NCBI RefSeq assembly: GCF_030269925.1
Contig: NC_085116.1
Location: forward strand, 1,612,001 to 1,676,000
Reading direction: 5' to 3'
Length of the DNA: 64,000 nt
From: Bombyx mori
Taxonomy: Eukaryota > Arthropoda > Insecta > Lepidoptera > Bombycidae
Below, one piece after another: positions 1 through 10,744 of this stretch. Each line of letters begins with the position of its first letter. Within the stretch, counting starts at the first letter, position 1. The notes under the pieces were generated by a model. It was not told the origin of the DNA. It did not search any database and worked only from the letters and a program-made list of their open reading frames with translations. A program made the position numbers and the translations under genes.

Positions 1-177
1 TTACATATACTATTTATTAGTATTTTAAAGAATTTCATTTAAATAGTAAATACAATAAAATATTGTCTTAAATATAGGTTTATTTAAATAAATCAAAAAC
101 AGTTTTTTATTATTATATACCATTATACTTGCAAGAAAAAAAAAAGAAGCGAAAAAAGCTTTTATTTCTTGCAAGAT

Positions 178-365
178 AATGCATAGAAATGGTAGTGCAA
201 GGTAGAAGGGGAAGAGGTCGACCGAAAAAGACATGGATGGAGTGTGTGAATGACGATGTGAGAGAGAGAGGAGTGAGTGTTGAGATGACGGCTGATAGAA
301 AAGAATGAAAGAGTAAAATTAGCTGTGCCGATCCCACCTAGTGGGATAAGGTAGAGACAAAAAAA
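178..365 (+). mobile_element. 5'-truncated RTE-like LINE 3' end (copy 1 of 3)
   Basis: Reading from about 186 gives the C-terminal end of a LINE reverse-transcriptase ORF, with the motif GRGRPKKTWMECVNDDV. The frame is broken by TGA where other copies have TGG (GAATGA at 303-308 against GAATGG in the 59.9-kb copy). The end is marked by the hairpin ATCCCAC-CTA-GTGGGAT at about 331-347, in whose loop the natural TAG stop sits, followed by an A-rich tail. The same ending recurs at 12.3 and 60.05 kb. The clade name is from memory of C-terminal motifs. Confidence 0.75.
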
Positions 366-1190
366 AGATAAACTGTTTTAAAGTTCGTGTTTGGCTAGCC
401 AGCATTGTAAAGCAAATTCTTATGCCTCATATAAGTGACGTCACAGTAGGTAGCTAAATCGTCGTCATTAGTTCATTGACCTCAAGTGTCAGTTGTAATA
501 CATAAAGAGAAAAAAATAAATACAACTTTGATCGTAACATTAGTATTTTCGACTAGTGGGCACCTGTGTTGGAGAACTTTCATTGTGCAGTTTACGATTC
601 TCAATCATTATCGACCCAACAAAAAACTTACTGATATTAGGCAATACAAGGCATTTTTTCATTAGAAATTAAATTTAGACTGGAAAGTCTGGTAGAATAA
701 CAGAATAAACCTTAACTTAAAACAATTTTACATAATAACGTTCTAAAATGTACAGTCGACCACAAAAACGTTGTAAATTTAAATATTTAACCGCAGCGAG
801 AGTATTGCTACTGTTTTACGGTCAAATAAAAATATTGAATTGCAGTACTAAAAATGTAAAGAAAATCCTTTCGAACGAACAAAGGTGATGGTATGTGGTT
901 ACCGCCGCATAAGATATTTTAAATGAAGTTTCTACGTTATTTCATAAGCCTACGCTGGCAAGCTTCTGAGCACAAGATGTGTCTATTGAATGTCTGTAGA
1001 CGGCGAAAAGATGAGCAGCTTTCGTTGATATTTAAAATTGATAATAAGTGCTTATAAGAATCAGTTTACGCATAAAACGTAGATATATCCTATAGGATAA
1101 ATAAATAAAATAATTCTTACTTTTCTTGCTTATATAGGCAGATAAACTTCTTCACGACCCATGTAGTATTGAGTGATTATTGAGATTATT
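366..1190. other. AT-rich stretch without recognised feature
   Basis: I see no open frame of note, no RNA gene and no family recognised from elsewhere in the window. A CRE-like palindrome TGACGTCA occurs near 437 but has no gene context. Confidence 0.5.
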
Positions 1191-1204
1191 GAATGAAACA
1201 CATC

Positions 1205-1740
1205 TTAAATAATTTTTTTTTTTTTTTTTTTGATCAGGAGGAAATCGCCGGACTTCCGCCCTTTTCTGGGGATACTGGGCAGGGTATGTCAGAGTCGAAC
1301 TGACTAAAACCTCCTGTCGCTCAACAACCAACGTCCAAACCTCGCATGAGACAGAACTCATGACAAGGCAAAGGGGGGAAAGTGAAGCGTTTAGTGCGGA
1401 GCACATCTCTCCCATCACCCTCCCCCTCGGGACGCCGGACTGGCGGTCGTCGGCGCCACGACCACCAGCCCTCTCGGTCGGCAGACTGTCCAAAGCCCGC
1501 CTAGATGGCGCCGGTTAGAGTGGGTTACCCTACGGAATACCCCGCTGGGCCAGAACCAGCGTGGGTCGAGGATAGCCGGCCTTCCATCACCCGGATGCTC
1601 TTGCGTAAAACGCGTGCAGAGCAGCTTGCACGTCGTCTTCTTAGGCCCCCCTCGCCGGTCCCCAGACCGACATGTGAGGGGGACCCGAAACACTTAGAGG
1701 GCCAGGGCTTGGGCGAGATCCGCCTCCCTGGCCCCCGCTT
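1205..1740 (-). mobile_element. GC-rich non-LTR retroposon 3' region with poly(A), minus strand
   Basis: A sharply GC-rich block of about 510 bp in AT-rich DNA. On the minus strand it ends in a run of about 20 A (T run at 1208-1230), the signature of a retroposon inserted by target-primed reverse transcription. Open frames on both strands (1505-1864 plus, 1152-1493 minus) look like by-products of GC content; no domain is recognised. It abuts the Jockey-like fragment at 1746. It is probably the 3' UTR of a LINE, possibly R1 or Jockey type; the family is not identified. Confidence 0.55.
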
Positions 1741-1745
1741 AGAAC

Positions 1746-1890
1746 TTTTTTTTATTGCTCTTGTAGGCAGACGAACTTACGGCCCACCTGATGGTGAGTG
1801 GTTACCGTCGCCCATGGACTTCAGCAATGCCAGGGGCAGAGCCAAGCCGCTGCCTAACGCTTAATACTCTCCACAAGCCTCTTTTAAAGA
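1746..1890 (-). mobile_element. Jockey-like LINE 3' end (family B)
   Basis: T run, then TTGCTCTTGTAGGCAGACGA, then the C-terminal codons and short 3' tail of the LINE seen at greater length at 58130-58560. It reaches past the usual truncation point into CTTAATACTCTCCACAAGCC. Family B recurs at 9294, 30998, 42205, 54189, 55169, 58130, 59111 and 62442. Confidence 0.75.
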
Positions 1891-3546
1891 AGGACAAGTC
1901 AGCTAGCTTAATTGATTTATGATGTTGTGGTATTCTTTTTTTTGGTTGAAGACCTTCTCCAACTCCACCTAGCTTTCGCGGTTTCTCCCAAGATTCATTC
2001 AGTAATTCCCAGATATTTGTTTCACGTCATCAACTCTTGTTTGTCAATTATTTTTCCTAGCGAATCCGCGCGTAGTTCCTAGAGGTCATATTCTACCAGT
2101 GGAACACGATGGCCAATCTATAATAACCTTATAAATAGCTATAAGTATGATCACAAGTGCTCACAGCTAAACATTTGCCGCCTGTGATGTATTGACTTTT
2201 CAACTGTGTGCTCCTTTGCAGCAGAAAAAATATACTTTCAAATAATCAATCAGTCACGGCTTAGAGTCGTTTCAATTTTGTTTAACTTCAAAAAAAAAAC
2301 CAAAAACTAAAATATTTACCGGCCAAACGTTTTCATTTACACGCAAAAAGACATAAATTTACTTTTACGTTTCGGCAAATAAAAACTTCACACGGACCGA
2401 AGGCGCGGCGATGGCGGTCTTGTCTTATTGTCATCGACACTACTTAGAATAAGACCTCCCCAATCTAAAGGTAGCCGACAGACAGCTCTAAGCTTTGATG
2501 CAGAAAAGAACCAATCCATTATTTGCTTCCAAGTAAACATTTGAAATTAATAATTATTTATCGACGTTTCTCTTTTTATTGCTATCGATGGTGGTTGAAC
2601 GTACAGCCGAACTGAGGGTAAGTGGTTCCAATCGCTCAATGGTTTTCTCAATGCAATTGTTATGACTAAGCTGCTGTCCAAAAAAGACGCAAGGCTTTCA
2701 TTGCTACATGGCCTTTGCTCCGATGGTGTACGGTGAAAAAGAGGTGGCGCAATGGTCTGTAATATGTAATAATAAAGCTAAACTATCTCCATGAAACCCG
2801 AGGTTCCGGATAATCCAAATAGAAGCTGTATAGATAAAGTTTGAAAAAAAAATTAGAAAATAAAACTTACATTCGTATATCACCAAAATTTAATTTTACA
2901 TATAAACAATAATACATTTCCAAATACAGACAGACAGAGAGAACGAAATCATATGAGTTCAGTATTCAAATAGAACCCAAAAGTGTTTTACGATTTAGCT
3001 ATACCCATCTAACAGATAAGAACAGCTGTGTGAACTACTAACTGGATGTGTTCTTCATAATCAGACCGCCATAATCAGATCTAAAGCTGCATAGATTCCG
3101 CGGAAAGGAACACTGCCCACCCGCTGTGTGAAGCGGCTTGAAGATACAAACAAACACCGCGCTATTCGTAACGATCACAACAAATCAATTCAAAACGAAC
3201 CTTATTGAAACATGACGAGAATATATTTTGAAAATACAGACTTTAAAGACGATAACGTGATGGGATTTACTGCTTTATTTCCAAACGCTAAAGGTTCATT
3301 TTAAGTTTAATAAAAGCATAAATTAAGATGAACTGTCAAACAATGATATACCGTTTAAAATTACCACCTGAGTGGTAGAATTCCACTTTTTTTAAACATA
3401 CACACCGCCAATGGAGTTCGCGAATATGTTGTTTTATTCTTTCGCAATTCACTTTCATGTATTTTGATCTATAAATGAACAACTCCCACGGCTTAAGAGA
3501 CAAGACGTCCTTGCGCCTATTCATATTTGTATACATATGCTATTAT
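1891..3546. other. Mostly unannotated; old SINE trace near 2575-2650
   Basis: The stretch near 2575-2650 (TTTTTATTGCTATCGATGG onward) resembles a very diverged minus-strand Bm1 tail. The rest shows no recognisable gene or repeat. Confidence 0.35.
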
Positions 3547-3797
3547 ACTGGTGGTAGGACCTCTTGTGAGTCTGCGCGGGTAGGTATCACCACCCTGCCT
3601 ATTTCTACCGTGAAGCAGTAATGCGTTTCGGTTTGAAGGGCGGGGCAGCCGTTGTAACTATACTTGAGATCTTAGAACTTATATCTCAAGGTGGGAGGCG
3701 CATTTCCGTCGTAGATGTCCATGGACTCCAGTAACCACTTAACAACAGGTGGGCTGTGAGTTCGTCCAGCCATTTAAGCAATAAAAAAAATAAAAAA
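3547..3797 (+). mobile_element. Bm1: Bm1 SINE, 3' half only
   Basis: Starts at ACTGGTGGTAGGACCTCTTG and runs through the conserved Bm1 tail (GTGAAGCAGTAATGCGTTTCG, CTCCAGTAACCACTTAACA) to CAATAAAAAAAA. The tRNA-like head is missing. The 5' end lies at the base of a hairpin (GGTGGTA with TACCACC, GGAC with GTCC), as in many other copies here. Bm1 is a pol III-transcribed silkworm SINE; complete copies are at 15208, 25771 (minus), 49474 (minus) and 52502. Confidence 0.9.
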
Positions 3798-4639
3798 CTA
3801 ATGATATTGCTACGACGAGTATGATTTGTCAAAAATTAAATCGATTTTTTTTCAACCGTTCACAGCTGGTTATCGGAATCGACTATGTGAAAAGTACATA
3901 ATTAAAAACTACTCATTTAGTTTAATCTCAAGTATTTTACGGTCACCATGAAAACTGTAAATTTCGAAACATTGGAAAGAATATAATGACAATATAAAAT
4001 CAAGACAAATCTTAAGTCTGTTTAAAATAATTATTCAAGTACTAAGTATTCCTAATGCGAGTTAAAAAAATCGATGTGAAATAGTACGATATATGCGAAT
4101 GATCGTCATAATTGACCACGATCATATTTGTCAAGAGTGACCGTCTTAGAAAAAGATGAGAACTTCGAGAATATTCTTAAGGCAACGCAATGTTCAATGA
4201 TATTCGTAAATAGCTGCAAGAAATTCATATTATTATTGTTTATTTTATTTTATGCTTGTTCATTTACTAATAGCGACTCGTATCAGCCGTAAGAGAATGC
4301 CATAATGATCATGTTATTTATAAAAGATAAAAGCTGCATGTAATTAATACAGACAAGTCAGGACCTGTCTCCGGGTGGCTCCGACCTTGCGCCGACCTAG
4401 ACCGAAGACGCGGCGAGTTCGTCGAACCTGCCACTCCGTCAATATCTAGATGATTCTAGAATATAGATTTTGGGATTATTTCGTCATTCTGTTTTGTATA
4501 TTGGAACCATTTTTTTGTTTCACAGTGAGAGCTCACGGTTTATCTGGTCTTAAAAGGTTTCCGAAGTACATAATTATTAAAAGTAGTATGAATAGCATGA
4601 TTCAATATTTGTGTGTTACATTATAACTCATTAGCTCAT
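3798..4639. other. No feature seen
   Basis: AT-rich sequence with no coding potential and no repeat family recognised. Confidence 0.4.
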
Positions 4640-4643
4640 AATT

Positions 4644-4919
4644 GAGTCGTCTATTATCAAAGGCGGCAATCTGTACATTTGGACAAAAAAAAATTATTGA
4701 TATGTCAATACAGATTTATTTGAATATAATCGTCTCCTTCAAAGAATACGGTTCAAAACCTGCATTAAATAAAGGTTAATAGTTAACCTGTTATTTATCT
4801 AAGATGTCGTTCCGAAGAGTTTTGTGACTGCCAATGGAATACAAAGTCAATAATTCGTTTTTCTGATTTACCAATCATTGTCCAAAAGTCAGATTGCCGC
4901 CTTTGATAATAGTCGACTC
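4644..4919. mobile_element. 276-bp MITE, copy 1
   Basis: Begins GAGTCGTCTATTATCAAAGG and ends with the inverse; the 30-bp terminal inverted repeats differ at one base. AATT flanks both ends (4640-4643 and 4920-4923), a 4-bp target duplication. A second copy of identical length lies at 51423-51698 inside a Bm1. There is no coding capacity, so it must be moved in trans. TIRs starting GAG with a 4-bp duplication recall Sola-type elements, but that is only a suggestion. Confidence 0.85.
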
Positions 4920-5051
4920 AATTGTTGTATTATTACTATATATGCGGACACAATTGAAAATATACGAATGTTTCAATTTTAGAACTAATAAATAATACTA
5001 ATGTATTGAAAACATGAAATTGCAAAGTTTCCTACCTATAACGTTTTGTTC

Positions 5052-5266
5052 ATTTATTTATTTATTGCTTAGATGTGTGGACAAGCTCACAGCCCACCTG
5101 GTGTTAAGTGGAGCCCATAAACATCTACAACGTAAATACCACCACTCACCTTGAAATATGAGTTCTAAGGTCTCAGTGGTCTAAGTATAGTTACAACGGC
5201 TACTCCACCCCTCAAACCGAAACACAATACTGCTTCACGGCAGAAATAGGCGGGGCAGGGCTGAAC
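5052..5266 (-). mobile_element. Bm1: Bm1 SINE tail, minus strand
   Basis: Repeated TTTA, then ATTGCTTAGATGTGTGGAC and the tail in reverse; it stops inside GGCAGAAATAGGCGGGGC before the hairpin. It contains a small deletion (AAGTGGAGCCC, where other copies have GTGGTTACTGGAGCCC). Confidence 0.85.
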
Positions 5267-5870
5267 GTTAGCCTATTCCAGCTGTGACTGAAGTAGGCTT
5301 ACGTAATAGTTGACCAACGTCAAACTCTTTGAACAAAAGTCTTGTGGACTTGAATCATCTAGCCTTAAAAGGCACGCACCAGCGATGTACACTGTATTTG
5401 TTTTTTCAAATATAAAATCATATTTCCGATTCGACCCAGCTGTCGTCGATTTAAATTGCATTGAATAACATACTTAATTAAACGATATTTATTCAGAAAC
5501 AAATCCAATCTCGTTTTCTTGCTAAGATTTTTGTCGGAGGTGCGTTGCAGCACTTGCAGCTGTGTTCACATCTGCGCAAGGTGCGGTCGGACACGTGCGG
5601 GCTTAACGCGTATCCATTTATGGTTACAGAGGCCGACTTACCGCCTCGATACCCGTGTTTTAACATATCGTCTTCTCGCATTAAAACTGTATAATCTCAA
5701 AACTCACAAAATTTTACAGGAGAGTGTTTTATAAAGGTTTAACATGTAATCTTTTTAATATTAATCATATTTGCAACATTTATTTTTTATTTTTTAACAG
5801 TTACATCATTATCTGTCTTTTAAAGTAAGACAAAATTATTTTATTAATTTTGTTAATAGTAGTCAAAACA
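5267..5870. other. No feature seen
   Basis: Several overlapping short open frames exist near 5500-5700 but none has a motif or context that suggests a gene. Confidence 0.4.
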
Positions 5871-5871
5871 T

Positions 5872-6285
5872 TCTTCTTCTTCTTCTTCTCAGTCGTATGC
5901 ACTCTTGGCAGAGTGGTCGTGGTCATCACTTGGGTTGGTGGTGCGCTTCACCAGACGTCGCCATTCCTCGCGTACCGCGGCCCTTCTTGTGCACTCGTTA
6001 ACGGGACCGTTTAGAGCTGCCTTTATTTGGTCGGTCCATCGTAACGGTGATCTGCCGCGCGGTCTTGTACCCTCTATCATGCCCTGCACCACAAGGCGCT
6101 CAACTGAGTCGTCACCCCGCCGCGACACATGCCCGAAGAAAGTGAGAATGCGACCCTGAACGATGGAGGATAGTCGCTGCTTGATGCCGAGTTCCTGTAG
6201 AATTGACTGATTCGTTCTGAACTCTGTCCACGATATTTGCAGCATTCTTCTCCAGCACCACATTTCGAGAGCATCTATCCTCTTT
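5872..6285 (-). mobile_element. LINE ORF2 C-terminal remnant ending in (GAA)n
   Basis: Minus-strand frame (6263 to 5889) reads a typical LINE carboxy end: ILTFFGHVSRRGDDSVERL, then GRSPLRWTDQIKAAL. The element ends at a TTC repeat (GAA on its own strand) at 5872-5890, a microsatellite tail used by RTE- and CR1-like LINEs. Homologous endings occur at 22664-22925 (minus) and 40425-40690 (plus). 5'-truncated and without a start, so dead. Confidence 0.75.
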
Positions 6286-6930
6286 AGTCAAAACATAGGT
6301 AAGCTAAAAAAAAAACTATAACTAAACTACTCTCTTTTGACAGTATTTATGAGAAAAATACTGGTGTTACCAAATGTTTACGCATATTAACTCAATTTCG
6401 AATATTTTTTTGGAAATTGTACACTTCTAATACGAAAAAGCGATATATGTACTTAATTTTATTAAACTGTGTCTGCTGTTATCCATTGCTAAGAAAATTA
6501 AAAACATAACACTGTCCTCGCCAATCGCACACAAAATTAAAACCACTTTTAAGGTTTAATTCTCACAGACGACTAAGATGTTATTGATTTGTCGACATTC
6601 GAATATTTTGCTAATTGTCGTATATTTTTATTTTTATTTATAAAAATAGTTCTAGACTTTTTCGTTTCATTTCACACAGAGAGAACTAATAGTATTTTGC
6701 AGTCTGTCAGTTTATTTGGTTATCACTAATGAAATCACGCTCAGCTCTGACTATCACTAATTCTTTGAAGAAAAAGAATAATTAATCAAATCTACTCGGG
6801 CACCACCTTACACTGAAAGTACTATGAAAGAAACCTTCCCTGTAGTCCCGAAACCTGTACCAAAATCCATAACAATCGGCTGAATGCGTTAAAAACGCTT
6901 AGAGGACAAACACACGCACATTGGTCTTTA
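6286..6930. other. No feature recognised
   Basis: AT-rich. The segment 6820-6925 looks repeat-like in style (CGGCTGAATGCGTTAAAAACG) but has no second copy that I can see in the window. Confidence 0.35.
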
Positions 6931-6934
6931 TTAC

Positions 6935-7327
6935 TGTTACGCCGGTAAGATTAACGCCATCTATCGCCGAATAGTCGAACGAATATCGAAAGATCTAGTA
7001 GCACCTAGAACGCTCGAGAAGTACAACGCCATCTGTTGTCAGCGGTCATCATCATCATCAGTCATAGCGGGAACTACTACTAGAGATGTGGAATATTCTC
7101 GATAATTCTAGGGATGAGGTATCGGCTATAAAAGCGTTGTAGAGATGGCACGCAGTCAGTCAGTAATCGGGACTACTCGAAGCGAAACAGCGAACGGATC
7201 ACCTGAAGCGAACCGGAACAAGCGAATTGAGGGTTTTAAAGTGTTTGTTGAGTGTTTAAGTTTTGAATACAGTTTTAACTTGTGATTCTGTAGAATTTTT
7301 ATTTATCCCGAACCCCAGCGTGTAACA
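6935..7327 (+). mobile_element. Solo LTR, 393 bp
   Basis: Begins TGTTACGCC and ends GTGTAACA, the usual TG...CA termini with short inverted ends, and is flanked by TTAC on both sides (6931-6934 and 7328-7331), a 4-bp duplication as made by several Ty3/gypsy-type elements. No internal region remains, as expected after LTR-LTR recombination. It carries a complete arthropod core promoter (separate entry). Orientation is taken from the promoter. Confidence 0.8.
7090..7165 (+). promoter_or_regulatory. Core promoter of the solo LTR, with heat-shock-element-like motif
   Basis: TATAAAAG at 7127-7134 lies about 30 nt before overlapping TCAGT initiators (7156-7164), the standard arthropod spacing. Upstream, 7091-7108 shows GAA, TTC, GAT, TTC at exact 5-bp steps, i.e. 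alternating heat-shock-element units with one imperfect. Activity is inferred only. Confidence 0.55.
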
Positions 7328-7331
7328 TTAC

Positions 7332-7750
7332 ACACATTTCCAATAAATTATTTATAAAAAAGCACATGGGTAATTTAACACATTATTTCATAAGAACATA
7401 TACATATATGAATTTTTACTCTTCGGTATTGATGCGATCCCTAATACAATAAGATCTTGAGAAGATAACGAGTCAGTCGCTGCATCAAAACTTACTCAAG
7501 TATAAATCACGACACAACAGTCCAGTATAAATCATTAAACTAAACAATGTTTTAGATATATTCGAGAGTATCCATCAAATTGTCGCGCCTCCGATATTAA
7601 ACGTCTTTTAACCATTTATCGTCCGTAATCATAATCCATCATACGCTGGTGCGTTTTATTGAGTGCGCATTCACAGTGAGTGGATATAACTTAGAGTAGT
7701 CGTCCTGTGTTAGAGCGACGAAACTTATTGGAGAAATTCAGTGTAATTAC
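7332..7750. other. No feature seen
   Basis: No open frame or known repeat; AT-rich. Confidence 0.35.
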
Positions 7751-7752
7751 GC

Positions 7753-7960
7753 TTTTTTTTTCTACTTAATCACTAGTAGCCTGAGAGGCAATTCCAGCTA
7801 CGCTCGGACGGGGAGATGAGCTCACGGACTCAACCAGAGAGAATTTGCTAACACTAGCCCTAGCAAGAGCAGTGCTTCGCAGAATCTGCCACCGGATCTG
7901 AATCGCGACCAACTGAGAAGGTTTGGAGAGAAAGAAGCTCAGTGGGCAATAATTACACCG
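7753..7960 (-). mobile_element. Family C retroposon 3' end, minus strand
   Basis: T run followed by CTACTTAATCACTAGTAGCC, then TTGCTAACACTAGCCCTAGC and CTCAGTGGGC. This is a common silkworm LINE-type 3' region with poly(A); I suspect the family reported as BMC1 but cannot verify the name. Other copies: 17478, 18961, 20599 (minus side) and 23085, 36478, 50590 (plus). Confidence 0.7.
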
Positions 7961-8135
7961 ATGCGGGCATTCTGTTAGCGTCCTCCGATCGATTTTGTCT
8001 GTTTCTGCCGAGAATATGTATTTACTTCCGTGAAAACGCGACAAGAGTCACAAGCTTCGCCCTCAAATTTACATTCATGTCTCTACAAGAAAATTAAGGT
8101 CAGCATTATTCAACAAGTGTTAATTTATGAATACT

Positions 8136-8385
8136 TTTTTATTGCTTTGATGGTTGGACGAATTCACGGTCGATCTTGTGTAAAATGGTTACGGAAGCTC
8201 ATGGACATGAATAATGAATATGCCTTCACCCATCTTGAAACATGAGTTCTATGTGTGAGCTATATAGTACCTGCAACGGCTGCCCTACCATTCAAACCGA
8301 AGGGCATTACTGTTCCAGAACATACACAGGCAGGGCGGTGCTACCTACCCATGCGCCCTCACAACACTCTCTACCACCAATAGTT
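8136..8385 (-). mobile_element. Bm1: Old, diverged Bm1 tail, minus strand
   Basis: TTTTTTATTGCTTTGATGG onward follows the Bm1 tail in order to the final ACCACC but with many substitutions, so it is an old insertion. Short open frames across it are accidental. Confidence 0.7.
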
Positions 8386-9128
8386 GCTGGAGTTCCACAA
8401 TTACTGATACCTACGCTCGCAGTAATCCTATAAGATCAGGCTATCCTATAGGCTATCCTATAGACTGTACAGATATTCTAACCGCATAGAGTTACTGAAT
8501 TCCAAGTACTCTGCGCTATATTCACTCACCGATTAAATATGTGTCCAGTGTCAAAGGCGACGCTTTAGTTTCCTGCGGTTTCGGCTATTGCTCGTGTGAG
8601 TGAACGTGATTACACGCATTCTTTATTACGTGATGGATGCAGTAGAAACATTACTATTGTATAAGTCGAGATGGGTTGTTCGGTTGGTACCCGCCCGTGA
8701 CCCGTGCTCTATAACGTGAATACCGCTTTCTGATTGAGAAAAGAGGTCAAGACTTCAAATATCATTGAATAATGGCTATTCGTAGGCTCAAAATTGGAAC
8801 GCGTTGGCACCGGTAGAAATAGGGAAGGTAACTTTGTTTTGTTTTGTTTTCAAAAACCGACAAGCTCCCGGTCTTTCTGGTGATGAAAATCGCTCATATG
8901 GGCAATACCAGGTACACATCTATGACTACGCAATACGCATGACACGTTTATCACTAGAAAGATTTGTTGGTCTGTGATGGATTAATGAAATGAAGTAGTC
9001 TACGAGAAAAAAGAAGTTTACACACACACAAAAAAAAGTTTGCCCACAGCCTAGAAATTAAAATTATATTTCCCTATTTAAGACCTCAAAAAAGTCATCG
9101 TGGCCTAAATGACTGCCAAATATCTTGT
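8386..9128. other. Unannotated; small tandem motif
   Basis: CTATCCTATAGG is tandemly repeated near 8440-8465. Otherwise no gene or repeat is recognised. Confidence 0.4.
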
Positions 9129-9540
9129 GTTCTAGGACCTAGCCACCTCCTCATCCCTCATGCCTCGAGGTGGGGGGTGGCATTAACTTCATGATGTCTA
9201 CGGGCTCCGGGAACCACTTAACACCAACCAGACCGTGAGCTCGTTAGCCGCAGATAGATTGTAGCTATACTTGAGACCTTAGAACTTTTTTTGTGGTAGG
9301 CAGCGGCTTGGCTCTGCCCCTGGCATTGCTGAAGTCTATGGGTGACGGTAACCACTCACCATCAGGTGGGCCGTATGCTCGTCTGCCTACAAGGGCAATA
9401 AAAAAAATAAAAAAACTTATATCTCAAGATGGGTGGCGCGTTTACGTCATAGACGTCTTAATGGGCTCCAGTAACCACTTAACACCAGGTGGGCTGTGAG
9501 CTCTTCCACCCATCATAACAATAAAAATAAAAATAAAAAA
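9129..9540 (+). mobile_element. Bm1: Bm1 tail pieces, the second split by a family B insertion
   Basis: 9129-9255 is a diverged tail fragment (CCACTTAACACCAACCAGACC). From about 9262 a second tail reads ACTTGAGACCTTAGAACTT, is interrupted by the family B copy at 9294-9416, then resumes ACTTATATCTCAAGATGGG to 9530. AACTT occurs at both junctions and is probably the target duplication. Confidence 0.8.
9294..9416 (+). mobile_element. Family B LINE 3' end nested in Bm1
   Basis: Starts GTAGGCAGCGGCTTGGCTC and ends CTGCCTACAAGGGCAATAAAA. The 5' truncation is at the base of the stem formed by GTAGGCAG and CTGCCTAC. The short plus-strand open frame (9293-9499) merely reads through it. Confidence 0.85.
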
Positions 9541-9974
9541 AGACTGCATAAAAAAAACCGACCAATGAAAGACAGCATTGTATAGTGAACTCGGGTGACC
9601 GATATAGTAATTTAATAAAAAAAAAAATACGTGCCCCGAAATCTTTGGACGGACAGTGACACATCAGTTCCAACTCACACGGGACGGTGGTCAACGGTTA
9701 ATCTTACAATCATGATAACATGACTTGTAAGTTTTCTATGAAATAAAAAGATGTGAATATTTGTCAGCGCTAAGCTGACATAGGAATCTTAAATCTTTTG
9801 ATTTTCGTAGGGCGGCCGGTAGAGATCTAAAATATTTTGTTTGTTTAATTTTTTTATTAGATATATACCGATGGTAAGCCCACACGTGTTGTTTTCACAG
9901 GACTACATTTTCGTTATTGGTCATAACACAAATTTATAAATTTGGTGTTCTTAAATTTTTGTTACACCATGTTA

Positions 9975-10245
9975 TTCTTGACTGACTGACTCAGTAGCAC
10001 AGTAGTATCACCTCTGCTAGACCGTCATTGATTCGATTCCCCCATTAAGCAATATTTTGTTCGATGAACAAGTTTGTTTGATCCGTGTCTGGGGGTTTAA
10101 TATTGATATATTTGTATATTTAAATCGTATACAAGTAAGTATACCAGTATCTCGTTCCCATTGTACTGGGAATCCTAGTTTGGGACCAGATGACCGGGTG
10201 TGACTCGTCTCTGGTTACGTATGACCATTACTGTTATCGTTATAT
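9975..10245 (+). mobile_element. Second tRNA-derived SINE family, plus strand
   Basis: The head GACTCAGTAGCACAGTAG is followed by a B-box-like GATTCGATTCCCCC at about 10029-10042, then an AT-rich body. Other copies are at 16745-16990, 39165-39310 and 40258-40362, all minus. This is not a tRNA gene: there is no cloverleaf after the B box. Confidence 0.6.
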
Positions 10246-10417
10246 AGTAGAAGGTATACGGAGGAACATGTTCAGCACGTATTTTCTTTCAAAATTTTGG
10301 TATTTGTCGGCTAGATTTGAGCGTCGCTCTATACTAGTAATCTATACAATATTGCGTCTTATTCTTTAGGCTGCACCACTTCTAGTAAAATCTATGCACC
10401 TTAAATCGCATAAAAGG

Positions 10418-10662
10418 TTTTTTTTATAGCTTTGATGGGTGGATGAGCTTACAGCCCACCTAGTGTGAAGTGGTTATTGGAGCCCATAGACATCTACAAC
10501 GTAAATGCCGCCACCCATCATGAGATATGAGTTCTAAGGTCTCAGTATAGCTACAACTGCTGCCCCACCCTTCAAACCGAAACGCATTACTGCTTCACGG
10601 CAGAAATAGGCAGGATGATGGTACCTACCCGTGCGGATTCACAAGAGGTCCTACCACCAGTA
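10418..10662 (-). mobile_element. Bm1: Bm1 3' half, minus strand
   Basis: T run, TTTGATGGGTGGATGAGC, through CTACCACCAGTAAA; truncated at the hairpin base. Confidence 0.9.
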
Positions 10663-10744
10663 AAAACCGAATTCATAACTTACCAGAAACTAAATTATTA
10701 TATTTATATAATATAAATAAGACTATATAACTAAGACTATTTTT

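Noticed and set aside
1505..1864. 119-codon ORF in GC-rich DNA
   Set aside because: Crosses from one retroposon into a family B fragment on the wrong strand for both; no domain.
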